A DNA stretch of 64,000 bases from Rhodanobacteraceae bacterium (GCA_030123585.1 CP126120.1:868001-932000), one strand, 5' to 3'; positions 1 through 9,252 are shown, counted from the stretch's first letter. Notes: generated by a model from the letters alone, not told the origin. Made by a program: numbers and translations.

Positions 1-471
1 CTCGGACAAGGGCCGTCCGTCGAAACCGCCGGTCATGTACAGCACCGGCAACAAGGTCAGTTCGATGCCTGCTTCGCGCGCGGCCTCGATGATCGCCTTC
101 GACATCGCCGCGGGGTCGGCGTACGGCGCCCCATCGGGCGCGTTGTGCAGGTAGTGGAATTCGCAGACGTGGGTGTAGCCCGCCTTCAACATCTCGACGT
201 ACAGTTGCGCCGCGATCGCGCGCAGTTCGTCCGGTCCGATCCGCGAGGCGAACGCGTACATCGTCTCGCGCCAGGTCCAGAACGAGTCGTCGCCCGGTCC
301 GCGTTTCTCCGCCAGTCCCGCCATCGCACGCTGGAACGCGTGCGAATGCAGGTTCGGCATCCCCGGCAACGCGAAGCGCGCGCGCGTTTCGCCCACGTCG
401 TGAATGACCACGTCGCGTTTCCAGCCCTGCGGCGTCCACGCGTGTTCGATACGCAACTCGCCTGCTGGCAC
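1..471 (-). CDS. hutF: Formimidoylglutamate deiminase HutF, 5' part (cut by window edge)
   Basis: Translating the minus strand gives an amidohydrolase N-terminus of 157 residues that runs off the window. It carries [17 protein letters not shown], whose HSH is the metal-binding HxH of the family, followed by [15 protein letters not shown] and [13 protein letters not shown] strand residues (here VCEFHYLHN), all typical of HutF. HutF converts N-formimino-L-glutamate to N-formyl-L-glutamate in histidine breakdown. The GTG start at 471 is chosen because a GGAG lies five bases upstream; a GTG at 501 is in frame but has no ribosome site. The gene is divergent from hutI, which acts one step earlier in the pathway, so the roughly 90-base gap probably holds both promoters. 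Confidence 0.88.
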   Translation of the reverse strand, partial: MPAGELRIEHAWTPQGWKRDVVIHDVGETRARFALPGMPNLHSHAFQRAMAGLAEKRGPGDDSFWTWRETMYAFASRIGPDELRAIAAQLYVEMLKAGYTHVCEFHYLHNAPDGAPYADPAAMSKAIIEAAREAGIELTLLPVLYMTGGFDGRPLSE

Positions 472-563
472 GTTCGCTCCCGCGCCGCGTCGCGACGGCA
501 CTGTTAGGATGCGGCCATTGTGACACGCGGCCGGCAGCGTCGCCGCGAAACCATACGTCCGCC

Positions 564-1787
564 ATGACCGAACCCTGGGATCACCTGCTGCTGGACTGCA
601 CGCTGGCCACGCTCTCGGGCAGAGACTACGGCCTCGTCGAGAACGCGGTGCTGGGTTGGCGCAACGGCTTGATCACGTTCGCCGGTCCGATGCAGGCATT
701 GCCGGGCAAACCAGAAGCCCTGGCGGCGCAAATCGAATCCGTGCACGGCGCGCTGGTGACGCCGGGGCTGGTCGATTGCCACACGCACGCGGTGTTCGCC
801 GGCGACCGCGCCAACGAATTCGAGATGCGCCTCGAAGGCGCGGACTACGAAGCGATCGCGCGCGCCGGCGGCGGGATACTTTCCACTGTGCGCGCCACCC
901 GCGCCGCGTCCGAAGACGAGTTGTTCGAGCAATCCATTCCGCGGGCACGCACGCTCCTGCGCGACGGCGTCACCACGCTCGAGATCAAGTCCGGCTACGG
1001 GCTGGATCTCGATGCCGAACTGAAAATGCTGCGCGTCGCGCGCCGGATCGGCGAAGTGCTGGGCATCACGGTCAAGACCACCTTCCTTGGCTTGCACGCG
1101 CTGCCGCCCGAATTCAGGGACCGGCGCGGGGATTACGTCGCCCTGGTCTGCGATGAATGGCTGCCGCGCGTGATGGAAGCAACCCTCGCCGACGCCGTGG
1201 ATGCATTCTGCGAGGGCATCGCGTTCACGCCCGACGAGGTGCGGCACTGCTTCGAGCGCGCGCGTGAACTCGGGCTGCCGGTGAAACTGCATGCCGACCA
1301 GTTGTCCGACCGCGGCGGCGGCGCGCTCGCGGCATCCTTCAACGGGTTGTCGGCCGACCATCTCGAATGCACGGGCGAAGACGGCGTCGCGGCGATGGCG
1401 CGTGCCGGCAGCGTCGCGGTGCTTTTACCGGGCAGTTTCTACGCGCTGCGCGAAACGCGGCTGCCGCCGATCGCGGCCTTCCGCGAACGCGGCGTGCCGA
1501 TGGCCGTCGCGACCGACCTCAACCCCGGCACCTCGCCGCTGCGCTCGCTGCGGCTGGCGATGTCGATGGCCTGCACCCTGTTCCGCTTGACGCCCGTCGA
1601 GGCGCTGCGCGGCGTGACCGTCAATGCCGCCCGCGCGTTGGGACTGCACGATCGCGGCTCGCTGGCAGTCGGACAGCGTGCCGACGTGGTGGTCTGGAAC
1701 GCCCGCCAGCCCGCCGAGCTCGCGTACTGGATCGGCGGTGCGCTGGCCGCACGCGTGTTCGTGGGCGGCGTCGAGGCCCACGCATAG
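564..1787 (+). CDS. hutI: Imidazolonepropionase HutI
   Basis: This 407-residue amidohydrolase opens the imidazolone-propionate ring to give formiminoglutamate, the third step of histidine degradation. The metal-binding HTHAVF lies near residue 73 ([17 protein letters not shown]), the substrate loop [15 protein letters not shown] near 145, and the later ligands in KLHADQLSD and [10 protein letters not shown]. The length matches the family (about 400-410). It is divergent from hutF. Since hutF acts on its product through the deiminase route, the strain uses the HutF/HutG branch instead of direct HutG hydrolysis. A strong bidirectional terminator follows. I see no HutC-type operator that I would assert. 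Confidence 0.96.
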   Translation: MTEPWDHLLLDCTLATLSGRDYGLVENAVLGWRNGLITFAGPMQALPGKPEALAAQIESVHGALVTPGLVDCHTHAVFAGDRANEFEMRLEGADYEAIARAGGGILSTVRATRAASEDELFEQSIPRARTLLRDGVTTLEIKSGYGLDLDAELKMLRVARRIGEVLGITVKTTFLGLHALPPEFRDRRGDYVALVCDEWLPRVMEATLADAVDAFCEGIAFTPDEVRHCFERARELGLPVKLHADQLSDRGGGALAASFNGLSADHLECTGEDGVAAMARAGSVAVLLPGSFYALRETRLPPIAAFRERGVPMAVATDLNPGTSPLRSLRLAMSMACTLFRLTPVEALRGVTVNAARALGLHDRGSLAVGQRADVVVWNARQPAELAYWIGGALAARVFVGGVEAHA

Positions 1788-1796
1788 CCCGCGCAA

Positions 1797-1825
1797 CAAA
1801 AAGGCCCCGCGAACGGGGCCTTTCT
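1797..1825. terminator. Bidirectional intrinsic terminator between hutI and thx
   Basis: A GGCCCCG/CGGGGCC hairpin with a GAA-type loop is flanked by an A run on the left and a T run on the right, so it can end transcription of both convergent genes. Confidence 0.85.
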
Positions 1826-1844
1826 GCGTCAGCACGTCGAATGC

Positions 1845-2033
1845 TCAGGCCGACTTCTTCGACGCTGCCTTCTTCGCGGGGGCCTTTTTGGCCGGAACCT
1901 TGGCGGCCGGCTTGGCGGCCTTGGCCGTGGTGCCCTTCACCGCCGCCTTCGATTTCGGCGAATGTGGACGGGTGTTGCCGTGGCTGCCAGCGTAGATCTT
2001 GCCCTTGCGTGTCTTCTTGTCGCCCTTGCCCAT
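1845..2033 (-). CDS. 30S ribosomal protein bTHX
   Basis: The 62-residue basic protein starts MGKGDKKTRKGKIYAGSHGN, the signature of the bTHX (S31e-like) small-subunit protein that binds at the top of the 30S head and stabilises rRNA. Beyond about residue 25 it continues as a Lys/Ala-rich tail with repeated AAK, PAKK and AKKA units, longer than the roughly 26-residue Thermus protein but like many proteobacterial versions. The start at 2033 is chosen over an in-frame ATG further upstream (2084) because the conserved core begins there and an AGGAA sits about six bases before it. It is convergent with hutI and shares its terminator. Confidence 0.85.
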   Translation of the reverse strand: MGKGDKKTRKGKIYAGSHGNTRPHSPKSKAAVKGTTAKAAKPAAKVPAKKAPAKKAASKKSA

Positions 2034-2114
2034 GTCGGTTCCTGGTGATTGTGGAATCCGCGCACCGCGCGCGGCTTGCGGCATGGTAACAGCAAGCCGC
2101 TCCGGCGCAACGCG

Positions 2115-3062
2115 TCAGTGCATGGGTTCCTGCGGGCCGTGATGCTCGTGCCCTGCACAGCCCGGCTCGGGATCGAGACAATCGCTGGACTCGACCTGCA
2201 CCGTAACGTGGCTGATCGCGTAGCGCTCGCGCAATACGCGCTGGATCGCGCGCAAGGTCTGCTGCGCATCGCCGCCTTCGCAGACGCGGGCATGCAGCGT
2301 CGCCATCCTGGAGCCGGAAGCGATCTGCCAGACATGCAGGTGGTGCACTTCCACGATGGAAGGATCGGCGGCCGCCAGCGCGGCGCGCATTTCGTCCGGC
2401 GCCAGGCCTTCCGGCACGCCTTCCAGCAGGATGTGCGCGGAGCGGCGCAACAGCGCGAACGCGCCGCGCAGGATCAGCAGCGACACCAGCAGCGACAGCA
2501 CGGGGTCGGCCCATTCCCAGCCGAGATAGCGCACCAGCAGCGCGGCGAACACCGTCGCGACCGAGCCCAGCAGGTCGCCGAACACGTGCAGGCGCGCGCC
2601 CGCGGTGTTGAGGTCGTCGTGGCCGTGCAGGCTGCGCAGCACCGCCGCGTTCACCAGCAGGCCAGCCACCGCCACCACCAGCATCACGCCGGAATGGATA
2701 TGGATCGTGTCGAGCGCCAGCATGCGCCGGATCGCCTCGTAGACGATCCCGGCGACCAGCAGCAGTTGCACCAGCGCATTGACGAAGCCCGCAAGGACTT
2801 CCATGCGCGCATAACCGAAACTGCGGCGCGCGTCGGCGGGTTTCAGCGCGAACACCGCCGCCGCCCACGCCAGCGCGAGCGCGCCGGCGTCCACCAGCAT
2901 GTGCGCGGCATCGGCCAGCAGCGCCAGCGACCCCGACCACCAGCCGCCGGCCGCTTCGACGATCAGCATCGCGCAGGTCAGCGCGAACGCGAACGCCAGC
3001 CGGCCGCGGCTGCTGTCGCGGGAATGCTCGTGATCGTGAAGGTGACCGTGCGGATGCGCCAT
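2115..3062 (-). CDS. Cation diffusion facilitator (CzcD/ZitB-type zinc exporter)
   Basis: This inner-membrane divalent-metal/proton antiporter has about six membrane helices, a His-rich N-terminus (HPHGHLHDHEH) and a His-rich C-terminus (CAGHEHHGP). Both transport-site motifs are the zinc type: HMLVD in helix 2 and HVFGD in helix 5, giving the His-Asp/His-Asp site. The cytoplasmic domain VEVHHLHVWQIASG is the usual regulatory metal-binding fold. The start at 3062 (MAHPHGH) is preferred to an upstream in-frame codon. It lies about 50 bases downstream of the MerC-domain gene on the same strand, and two genes from zur. Zinc is the likely substrate; cadmium or cobalt cannot be excluded. Confidence 0.92.
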   Translation of the reverse strand: MAHPHGHLHDHEHSRDSSRGRLAFAFALTCAMLIVEAAGGWWSGSLALLADAAHMLVDAGALALAWAAAVFALKPADARRSFGYARMEVLAGFVNALVQLLLVAGIVYEAIRRMLALDTIHIHSGVMLVVAVAGLLVNAAVLRSLHGHDDLNTAGARLHVFGDLLGSVATVFAALLVRYLGWEWADPVLSLLVSLLILRGAFALLRRSAHILLEGVPEGLAPDEMRAALAAADPSIVEVHHLHVWQIASGSRMATLHARVCEGGDAQQTLRAIQRVLRERYAISHVTVQVESSDCLDPEPGCAGHEHHGPQEPMH

Positions 3063-3110
3063 GCGCGCAAGGCTAAGAACCATGACCGGCGTTACACAAT
3101 CACGCCCGGA

Positions 3111-3578
3111 TCACGCTGCGGCATGCGCGCAGCAATCGGCGTGGTGATGACGATGTGCAAGCACCAGGTTGGTGATGTGTGCACTGGCCACCAGCACGCC
3201 GCCCGTGACGACGCTTGCGGTGTGCAGCAGCACGTGCACGTCGAGGTTGATGGCAACGCCGAACAGCAGCAGCACGATGCCCGGCACCGCCAGAAACAGC
3301 GCGTGCGGCTTGCGGTGGCGACGGTAGGCGGTGAGGATGCTGGCGCTCGCCAACGCTGCCGCGCAAGCCACGAACACGCGCTCGAACGTATGGCCGGCGA
3401 GAAACTCCAATCCGATCAATGGCAGCAGCGCCAGCACGAACGGCAACAGCGCGCAGTGCACCGCGCACAGTAGCGATGCAGTGGCACCCACCCGGTCGAC
3501 CAGTACCGCGAAACGACGCGCAGGTCGGAGCGGTGCGTTGGCCGCTGCGGCGACTGACGGGACGACTCGCATATCCAT
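3111..3578 (-). CDS. MerC-domain integral membrane protein
   Basis: The 155-residue protein has about four hydrophobic helices with the MerC signature Cys-x2-His-Cys in the first (SLLCAVHCALLPF) and a His/Cys-rich tail (HRHHHADCCAH). MerC proteins were first known as mercury importers, but many relatives stand next to Zur-controlled genes and are thought to handle other soft or borderline metals. A Zur-like operator lies 62-76 bases upstream and zur itself is the next gene upstream on the same strand, so a role in zinc supply under starvation is the most economical inference. The substrate is not shown by the sequence. No good ribosome site stands directly before the chosen ATG. Confidence 0.75.
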   Translation of the reverse strand: MDMRVVPSVAAAANAPLRPARRFAVLVDRVGATASLLCAVHCALLPFVLALLPLIGLEFLAGHTFERVFVACAAALASASILTAYRRHRKPHALFLAVPGIVLLLFGVAINLDVHVLLHTASVVTGGVLVASAHITNLVLAHRHHHADCCAHAAA

Positions 3579-3639
3579 GACGGCGACGGCGAAGGCTCCT
3601 GAAAACGTTGGGATCGGGCACGCGCGAGCGTGCCTCTCG

Positions 3640-3654
3640 GTACATTATAACATT
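3640..3654 (-). promoter_or_regulatory. Putative Zur operator upstream of the MerC-domain gene
   Basis: On the minus strand the site reads AATGTTATAATGTAC. Its left half AATGTTATA matches the enterobacterial Zur half-site, and the right half is degenerate. It is an AT-rich island in a GC-rich gap between zur and the MerC-domain gene, where an operator is expected. Binding by the neighbouring Zur is inferred. Confidence 0.55.
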
Positions 3655-3764
3655 GCTTGGCGCGCATCGACGGAACCGCCGGCGCCGCTCGGAACTTGCC
3701 TGCACGAACCGGCAAGCATTTCCAGATCAATGACTTGTGCCGACTTTGCAGAATTGACGAGACT

Positions 3765-4241
3765 TCAGGCAGGGCGGCAGGCCTTGCAGACGCCGTGCAC
3801 TTCCAGCGTCTGCGCCTTGGCGCGGAAACCGAACCCCTTCGCCTGCTGTTCGATCAGGCGCGCGATGGAGCCCTCGTCGCACAGTTCGGTGGCGCCTTCG
3901 CACACGTCGCAGATCAGGAACGGAACCTGGTGCGCTTCGGCGGGATGCTGGCAGAACACGAACGCGTTGATCGATTCCAGTTTGTGGATGAAGCCGTTCT
4001 CGAGGAGGAAGTCGAGCGCGCGATACACCGTGGGCGGCGCCGCGCCGGCGTGGTTGTCGCGCAAGGATTCGAGCAAGTCATACGCCTTGACCGGCTTGCG
4101 CGCCTTGGCGACCAGGTCCAGCACTTCGCGGCGCAGCGGCGTCAGGCGCAGGCCGCGCGACGTGCATTCGTGCTCCACCTCGCGCACGATGCCGGCGGCA
4201 TCGTGGTGGTGGTGATGGACATGCTTGCGGGCCGTGACCAT
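3765..4241 (-). CDS. zur: Zinc uptake regulator Zur (Fur family)
   Basis: The 158-residue Fur-family repressor has a winged-helix N-domain (LTPLRREVLDLVAK, then PPTVYRALDFLLENGFIHKL as the recognition part) and a C-terminal dimer domain. Two CxxC pairs (CDVCEG near residue 110 and CKAC at the end) form the structural zinc site. HQVPFLICD replaces the HHDH block typical of Fur, as in Zur proteins. An unusual HVHHHHHD run near the N-terminus may add metal binding. Genomic context (a CDF exporter and a MerC-domain protein downstream, with a Zur-like site between) supports Zur over Fur or PerR. Confidence 0.88.
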   Translation of the reverse strand: MVTARKHVHHHHHDAAGIVREVEHECTSRGLRLTPLRREVLDLVAKARKPVKAYDLLESLRDNHAGAAPPTVYRALDFLLENGFIHKLESINAFVFCQHPAEAHQVPFLICDVCEGATELCDEGSIARLIEQQAKGFGFRAKAQTLEVHGVCKACRPA

Positions 4242-4324
4242 GACTGCATTCTAGCGCTCGCGGATCGGGGCGCGTCAGTTCGTAGATGGGGACGCTTCGC
4301 GCGCGATCCAGGCACGCATGCGCA

Positions 4325-4630
4325 TCAGGCAGATCGATCGGGCCCGGCTGCGCGGGCCAGCGCGCGTCGCCGCGCCGGGCCGTAGCGTCCCGGCGGCAAT
4401 GCCCACAGCGCGACCCATCCGATCGGCCCCACCACCACGCCCAGTGCGACGCCGAGACCGATACGCCCGCGCCACCAACCGATCGCCCCGCCGATCGCTG
4501 CACAAGCCAGCGTGAACCAGATCAGCGGCCACCACGGCACCAGCGCCAGCAGGTTGTGCAGCAGCTTCCAGAATGCGCCCGGCGCACTCGGATCGACGCC
4601 TTGCATCAGTTTTTGCAGCAGTTCACGCAT
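4325..4630 (-). CDS. Small two-helix membrane protein, unknown function
   Basis: The predicted 101-residue product has a short amphipathic N-terminus (MRELLQKLMQGVDPS), a hydrophobic stretch LVPWWPLIWFTLACAAIGGA, a WWRGRIG turn and a second helix LGVALGVVVGPIGWVAL, then a basic tail (PARRRALARAA). I do not recognise a named family. Similar small proteins are common as conserved hypotheticals in Xanthomonadales. It lies alone between zur and gltX on the same strand, with a palindromic repeat behind gltX just upstream of it. Confidence 0.6.
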   Translation of the reverse strand: MRELLQKLMQGVDPSAPGAFWKLLHNLLALVPWWPLIWFTLACAAIGGAIGWWRGRIGLGVALGVVVGPIGWVALWALPPGRYGPARRRALARAAGPDRSA

Positions 4631-4661
4631 GCGTCGATCGTAATCCGGAACGAAAAACCAT

Positions 4662-4808
4662 CGTCATTCCGGGGCCGCTGCCGGCTCCTTGGCAACGGAA
4701 CCCGGAATATGCTTTTTTTGCAGGAGCGCGTCTGCACACGATCGATGCCGACCATCCACGGCCAAGAGCTCCATGGTTCCGACGCTTCGCGTCGGCCCCG
4801 GAATGACG
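4662..4808. repeat. CGTCATTCCGG-type intergenic palindromic repeat
   Basis: The unit begins CGTCATTCCGGGGCC and ends GGCCCCGGAATGACG, an inverted pair about 115 bases apart with internal secondary stems. The same ends occur at several other gaps in this window. It abuts the gltX stop codon within one base, so it may also serve as the 3' stem-loop of the gltX mRNA. Confidence 0.8.
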
Positions 4809-4809
4809 T

Positions 4810-6216
4810 TCATTGTTCCGCGGCGCGCACGATCGCATCGTCGATGCGCCGCAGTGCGACATCGCGCCCGGCGAGATAAACCGTGTCCTCGATCGAGGGC
4901 GATACCGCGGTGCCGGTCATCGCCACGCGCAGCGGCTGCGCGACCTTGCCCATGCCAATGCCGCGTTCCTCGGCCACTTCTGCGACCAGCGCGTGGATGT
5001 CAGCCGGATTCCACGTCGGCAGCGCCGCAAGCTTCGCGTGCATCGCGCGCAGCACGTCCGCCGCGCCGTCCGTCTGCAGGTGTTTCTTCAGCGCCTTCGC
5101 GTCCCATTCCGCGATCGGCGCGTACCAGATGCGCGCCTGCTCGGCCATCGCCTTCAGCGTCTGCACGCGCTCGCGCAGCGCCACCACCACTTCGGCGGGA
5201 TCGGGGCCTTGCGCAACGTCCAGCCCGAGTCGTTCCAGATGCCACGCCAGTTCCTTGCCCAGCTCGCGCGGATCGCCTTCCTTCAGGTAATGCTGGTTGA
5301 GCCAGCCGAGCTTGGCGAAATCGAAACGCGCGGCGGAATGGTTGACGTTTGCGATATCGAACAGGTCGATCATTTCCTGGATCGAGAAAATCTCCTGGTC
5401 GCCGTGCGACCAACCGAGGCGCACCAGATAATTCAGCAGTGCGTGCGGCAGGTAGCCGTCTTCACGGTACTGCATCACCCCGACCGCGCCGTGGCGCTTG
5501 GACAGTTTCTGCCCGTCCGGCCCCAGGATCATCGGCAGGTGCGCGAAGCTCGGCACCGGCGCGCCCAGCGCCCCGTACAGGTTGATCTGGCGCGGCGTGT
5601 TGTTGACGTGGTCGTCGCCGCGGATCACTTCGGTGATGCGCATGTCCAGGTCATCCACCACCACCGCGAAGTTGTAGGTGGGGAACCCGTCCGAACGCAG
5701 CATCACGAAGTCGTCGAGTTCGGCGTTGGCCCACTCCACGCGGCCCTTGATCTTGTCGTCGAACACTACGCTGCCGGATTGCGGATTCCTGAAGCGCAGC
5801 ACGCGGTTCGGATCGTCGCGGTACGGCAGGTTGGCGTCGCGCGCGCGGCCGTCGTAGCGCGGCTTTTCCTTGCGCTCCAGCATCGCCGCGCGCATCGCGT
5901 CCAGTTCTTCCTTCGACTCGTAGGCCCAGTACGCCTTGCCGGCGTCGTGCAACTGTTGCGCGACTTCGCGGTAACGCTGCATGCGCTGCGTCTGGTAGAA
6001 CGGACCCTCGTCGGGGTCGAGGCCCAGCCAGTGCATCCCGTCGATGATCGCCTGCACCGCCGCGCCGGTGGAACGTTCGCGATCGGTGTCCTCGATGCGC
6101 AGGATGAACTGCCCGCCGCGGTGGCGCGCCTCCAGCCAGCAATACAGCGCGGTGCGCGCACCGCCGATGTGCAGGAAGCCGGTGGGACTGGGGGCGAAGC
6201 GGGTGCGAAAACTCAT
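4810..6216 (-). CDS. gltX: Glutamyl-tRNA synthetase
   Basis: This 468-residue class I aminoacyl-tRNA synthetase charges tRNA-Glu with glutamate. The HIGH motif is in [17 protein letters not shown] (residues 9-25) and the KMSKS motif reads KLSKRHG. The discriminating, non-discriminating or GlnRS-like state cannot be read by eye, but the length and order match GluRS. The start at 6216 ([13 protein letters not shown]) is chosen since the catalytic domain begins at once; an in-frame upstream ATG would add 21 residues absent from the family. The reverse-strand gap to the divergent ABC exporter holds an ATCCGTG-type repeat. Confidence 0.97.
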   Translation of the reverse strand: MSFRTRFAPSPTGFLHIGGARTALYCWLEARHRGGQFILRIEDTDRERSTGAAVQAIIDGMHWLGLDPDEGPFYQTQRMQRYREVAQQLHDAGKAYWAYESKEELDAMRAAMLERKEKPRYDGRARDANLPYRDDPNRVLRFRNPQSGSVVFDDKIKGRVEWANAELDDFVMLRSDGFPTYNFAVVVDDLDMRITEVIRGDDHVNNTPRQINLYGALGAPVPSFAHLPMILGPDGQKLSKRHGAVGVMQYREDGYLPHALLNYLVRLGWSHGDQEIFSIQEMIDLFDIANVNHSAARFDFAKLGWLNQHYLKEGDPRELGKELAWHLERLGLDVAQGPDPAEVVVALRERVQTLKAMAEQARIWYAPIAEWDAKALKKHLQTDGAADVLRAMHAKLAALPTWNPADIHALVAEVAEERGIGMGKVAQPLRVAMTGTAVSPSIEDTVYLAGRDVALRRIDDAIVRAAEQ

Positions 6217-6297
6217 GGTCGAGACGTGGCAGACAAAGGCTGTCATTGTAGCGGCGCCTGCCCGACTCTCCGGTGCCATGGATGTTCCCCAAAAGCT

Positions 6298-6370
6298 TTA
6301 CCACGGATGTTCACGGATCCACACGGATCAAGCCTCAAATCCGTGCTCATCCGTGTTGATCCGTGGTCAA
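6298..6370. repeat. ATCCGTG/CACGGAT intergenic repeat
   Basis: Five or more copies of CACGGAT or its complement ATCCGTG are arranged as a large imperfect palindrome (from ACCACGGATGTTCACGG to ATCCGTGGT). This type of element is dispersed in many proteobacterial genomes. It lies in the divergent gltX/ABC exporter gap and could form a long hairpin in either transcript. Confidence 0.8.
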
Positions 6371-6417
6371 TGCGTTCTTGGCTGGAACACCGGCATTGCC
6401 GCCCCCATGATGCTGCG

Positions 6418-8199
6418 ATGACCGAATTACCTTCCAAACCCGCCCGCGAACGCCGCGCCCTCGCGATGCTGTGGCCGTACGTGCGCCACTATCCGGGGCG
6501 GATGTTCGTGGCCGCCGCATTCCTGGTGATCGCCAAGGTCGCGACCGTCTGGGTGCCGGTGGCGTTCAAGGACATCGTGGATCGCCTTGATCCGCGCATC
6601 GCGATGCTCACGGTGCCGATCGCGTTGATCGCCCTGTACGGCGTGCTGCGCCTGATCGGCGCGCTGTTCGGACAGTTGCGCGACACCGTGTTCGAGCGCG
6701 TCAGCCAGCGCGCGATGCGCGCATCCGGGCTCGATGCGTTCCGGCATCTGCACGAACTTTCGCTGCGCTTCCATCTCGACCGCCACACCGGCGGCATCGG
6801 CCGCGACATTTCGCGCGGCACCCGCGGCGTGTACAACCTGCTGGGCTGGGTGGTGTTCAACATCATCCCCACCCTGTTCGAGATCATCGTCGTGATCGTG
6901 TTGCTGTTGCGCGCTTTCGACTGGCGCTACGCCGTGGTCACGCTGGCGACGATGCTGCTGTACATCGCCGCGACCATCTGGATCACCGAATGGCGCACCG
7001 CCGGCGTGCGCGCGATGAACGAGGCCGAGAGCCTCGCCAACGCGCGCGCGATCGACAGCCTGCTCAACTACGAGACGGTCAAGTATTTCGGCAACGAGGA
7101 CTTCGAGGCGGAGCGTTACGACGCCGACCTGCGCAAGTACGAAGACGCCGCGGTCAAGACCGAATCCTCGCTCGCGGTGTTGAATGGCGCGCAGGCGCTG
7201 GTGATCGCGCTGGGCCTGACCGCGCTGATGGCGATGGCGGCGATGGGCGTGGTCGCGCACAAGCTCTCGGTCGGCGACATCGTGATGGTCAACGGCTGGC
7301 TGCTGCAGCTCGCGATCCCGCTGAACATGCTGGGCTTCACCTGGCGCCAGATCAAGCAGGGCGTGATCGACATGGAGCACATGTTTGCCCTGCTGGACGA
7401 ACACGCCGAGGTGCAGGACGCGCCGGATGCGAAGCCGCTGGTGACGCGCGGCGGCGAGGTGCGCTTCGAGCATGTGTCGTTCCGCTACAACCCGGATCGC
7501 GCGATCCTGGACGATATCGACTTCACCATCCCGCCCGGCCAGACCCTCGCCGTGGTCGGCGAAACCGGCGCCGGCAAATCCACCCTCTCGCGCCTGCTGT
7601 TCCGCTTCTACGACGTCAGCGGCGGGCGCATCACCATCGACGGCCAGGACATCCGCAGCGTGACGCAGCAATCGCTGCGCGCGGCGATCGGGATCGTGCC
7701 GCAGGACACCGTGCTGTTCAACGACACCATCTATTACAACATCGCCTACGGACGCACCGGCGCGACCCGCCAGGAAGTGGAAGCCGCCGCGCGCGCCGCG
7801 CACATCCACGATTTCGTGGTGTCGCTGCCACAAGGCTACGAAACCACCGTCGGCGAGCGCGGCCTGAAACTTTCGGGCGGCGAAAAACAGCGCGTCGCGA
7901 TCGCCCGCGCACTGCTGAAGAACCCGGCAATCCTGGTATTCGACGAAGCCACCAGCGCACTGGATACCCGCACCGAAAAGATCATCCAGGCCGAACTCGC
8001 CGAGATCGCGCGCGGGCGCACCACCCTGATCGTCGCGCACCGGCTGTCCACCATCGTGGATGCCGACCGGATCCTGGTGCTGGACCGCGGCCGCGTGGTC
8101 GAAAGCGGCAACCACGCCGAGCTGCTGGCGCGGGGCGGGCGCTACGCCGCGCTGTGGGCCCTGCAGGCGCGGCAGCCGTTGGAACCCGCCATCGCCTGA
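6418..8199 (+). CDS. Atm1/ABCB7-type ABC exporter (fused permease-ATPase)
   Basis: The 593-residue half-transporter has a six-helix domain (about 20-330) and a C-terminal ATPase with Walker A GETGAGKST, signature LSGGEKQRVAIARAL, Walker B ILVFDEATSALD and the H-loop IVAHRLST. The stretch NYETVKYFGNEDFEAERYD before helix 5 is a hallmark of the Atm1/ABCB7/HMT1 clade, which exports glutathione-linked sulfur or metal species. In bacteria these proteins are tied to heavy-metal and thiol homeostasis. The start follows from the family N-terminus; the reading frame is open far upstream through shadow sequence. It is divergent from gltX and stands alone. Confidence 0.93.
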   Translation: MTELPSKPARERRALAMLWPYVRHYPGRMFVAAAFLVIAKVATVWVPVAFKDIVDRLDPRIAMLTVPIALIALYGVLRLIGALFGQLRDTVFERVSQRAMRASGLDAFRHLHELSLRFHLDRHTGGIGRDISRGTRGVYNLLGWVVFNIIPTLFEIIVVIVLLLRAFDWRYAVVTLATMLLYIAATIWITEWRTAGVRAMNEAESLANARAIDSLLNYETVKYFGNEDFEAERYDADLRKYEDAAVKTESSLAVLNGAQALVIALGLTALMAMAAMGVVAHKLSVGDIVMVNGWLLQLAIPLNMLGFTWRQIKQGVIDMEHMFALLDEHAEVQDAPDAKPLVTRGGEVRFEHVSFRYNPDRAILDDIDFTIPPGQTLAVVGETGAGKSTLSRLLFRFYDVSGGRITIDGQDIRSVTQQSLRAAIGIVPQDTVLFNDTIYYNIAYGRTGATRQEVEAAARAAHIHDFVVSLPQGYETTVGERGLKLSGGEKQRVAIARALLKNPAILVFDEATSALDTRTEKIIQAELAEIARGRTTLIVAHRLSTIVDADRILVLDRGRVVESGNHAELLARGGRYAALWALQARQPLEPAIA

Positions 8200-8454
8200 T
8201 TGTTTACCGTGCGATCGTCCCTGATCGCTGCCTCGCCAGATCGGCGGATGGCTCGAGTCTGCCTCAGTTCACGAATCCCGGAACGGACATCCATGCCCCG
8301 ACGTTCCACCAAGCCCGTAACCATTGTTTACGTCGTGACACAGGTGTTGACAGCGATTGCTGCATACACTGGCACGCGCATTGCACCTTCCTGACCGAAA
8401 CACGTTGCGTCGCCCCCGGCTTCAACCGTGTTGGATTCGACGAGGTACGCCGAC

Positions 8455-9228
8455 ATGCAAGGTCACCAAGACATGACATTCGATTCGGAACAAGCAGTCG
8501 CAGCCCCATCCCGTACCACTTCGGCGGGCCTCGAAGCCTGGCTGTCCGGCGCGCACACCGATCCAACGATGCCGGACGTGGATCTGTCCAGCGCAGAAAT
8601 CCCGGAGTCCGAGCCGGTCGCGAAGCCCGAGTTGGTCGGTCCCGTCAATGCGGCCGAGGCACTGGCCTGGTCGCTCGATCAGGGTACCTTTTCCGGCGCG
8701 CGCAAGCTCACCGGCCCGGACGGCGCGGAACTGGTGGTGGATCCCGGAAACAACGCCTACCACTTCGAATCCAGCTCGCTGAGGCCGTTGGCGGCCCTGC
8801 TGGAGCAGCCCGCTTCCGCGTGGACGCCGATCTATTCCGAAGCGCTCAAGAACGTGCGTGCGACCCACCCCGCACAACCGCTGGAACGCCTGCGCTGGTA
8901 CGCCGGTCTGATCGCGACGCCTGGCATCCTCAGCCGCAAGTTGAACCGCAACGAACGTTACAAATTGTCACGCTGGCCGGAAACCGAGCGCGAGTACCCC
9001 AAGCACTTCCGCATCGCCAAGGAAATGCTGAAGGAAGCCGCCACCGTCGATGCCATCGTGGCCACATCCGGAATGCCCTACGAAGAGGTCGTGGATTACG
9101 TCAACGCGAGCTTCGCGGCCGGGCGCATCGAAACAGCCTCCATGGCGAAGGCCGAAGAAGCGGCGCCCGCGTCATCGCGCGGCAAGCGTCTGATCGCGGC
9201 CCTCAACAAGCCGCTGTTCGCCCGCTGA
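8455..9228 (+). CDS. Conserved-looking hypothetical protein, about 257 residues
   Basis: I do not recognise this protein. The N-terminal 70 residues are acidic and low in complexity (PDVDLSSAEIPESEPVAKPE). A middle section contains WSLDQGTFSGARKLTGPDGAE and YHFESSSLRPLAALLEQP. The C-terminal half has helical, basic text (LNRNERYKLSRWPETEREYP) and IVATSGMPYEEVVDYVNA, which resembles a winged-helix-like module. There is no signal peptide or membrane helix. Codon use matches the host. The ATG at 8455 is chosen for a GAGG nine bases before it; an earlier GTG (8428) lacks a ribosome site. A terminator follows directly, so it is monocistronic. A cytoplasmic regulatory or adaptor role is only a guess. 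Confidence 0.7.
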   Translation: MQGHQDMTFDSEQAVAAPSRTTSAGLEAWLSGAHTDPTMPDVDLSSAEIPESEPVAKPELVGPVNAAEALAWSLDQGTFSGARKLTGPDGAELVVDPGNNAYHFESSSLRPLAALLEQPASAWTPIYSEALKNVRATHPAQPLERLRWYAGLIATPGILSRKLNRNERYKLSRWPETEREYPKHFRIAKEMLKEAATVDAIVATSGMPYEEVVDYVNASFAAGRIETASMAKAEEAAPASSRGKRLIAALNKPLFAR

Positions 9229-9252
9229 TCCTTCTGCCGTTTCGATCATCCG

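Noticed and set aside
2049..3473. Long plus-strand open reading frame over the CDF and MerC-domain genes
   Set aside because: Arg/His/Gln-rich text without domain; it is the complement of two well-supported minus-strand genes in a GC-rich genome.
8340..8375. TTGACA...TACACT promoter before the unknown gene at 8455
   Set aside because: The hexamers are only 12 bases apart, too close for a sigma-70 promoter.
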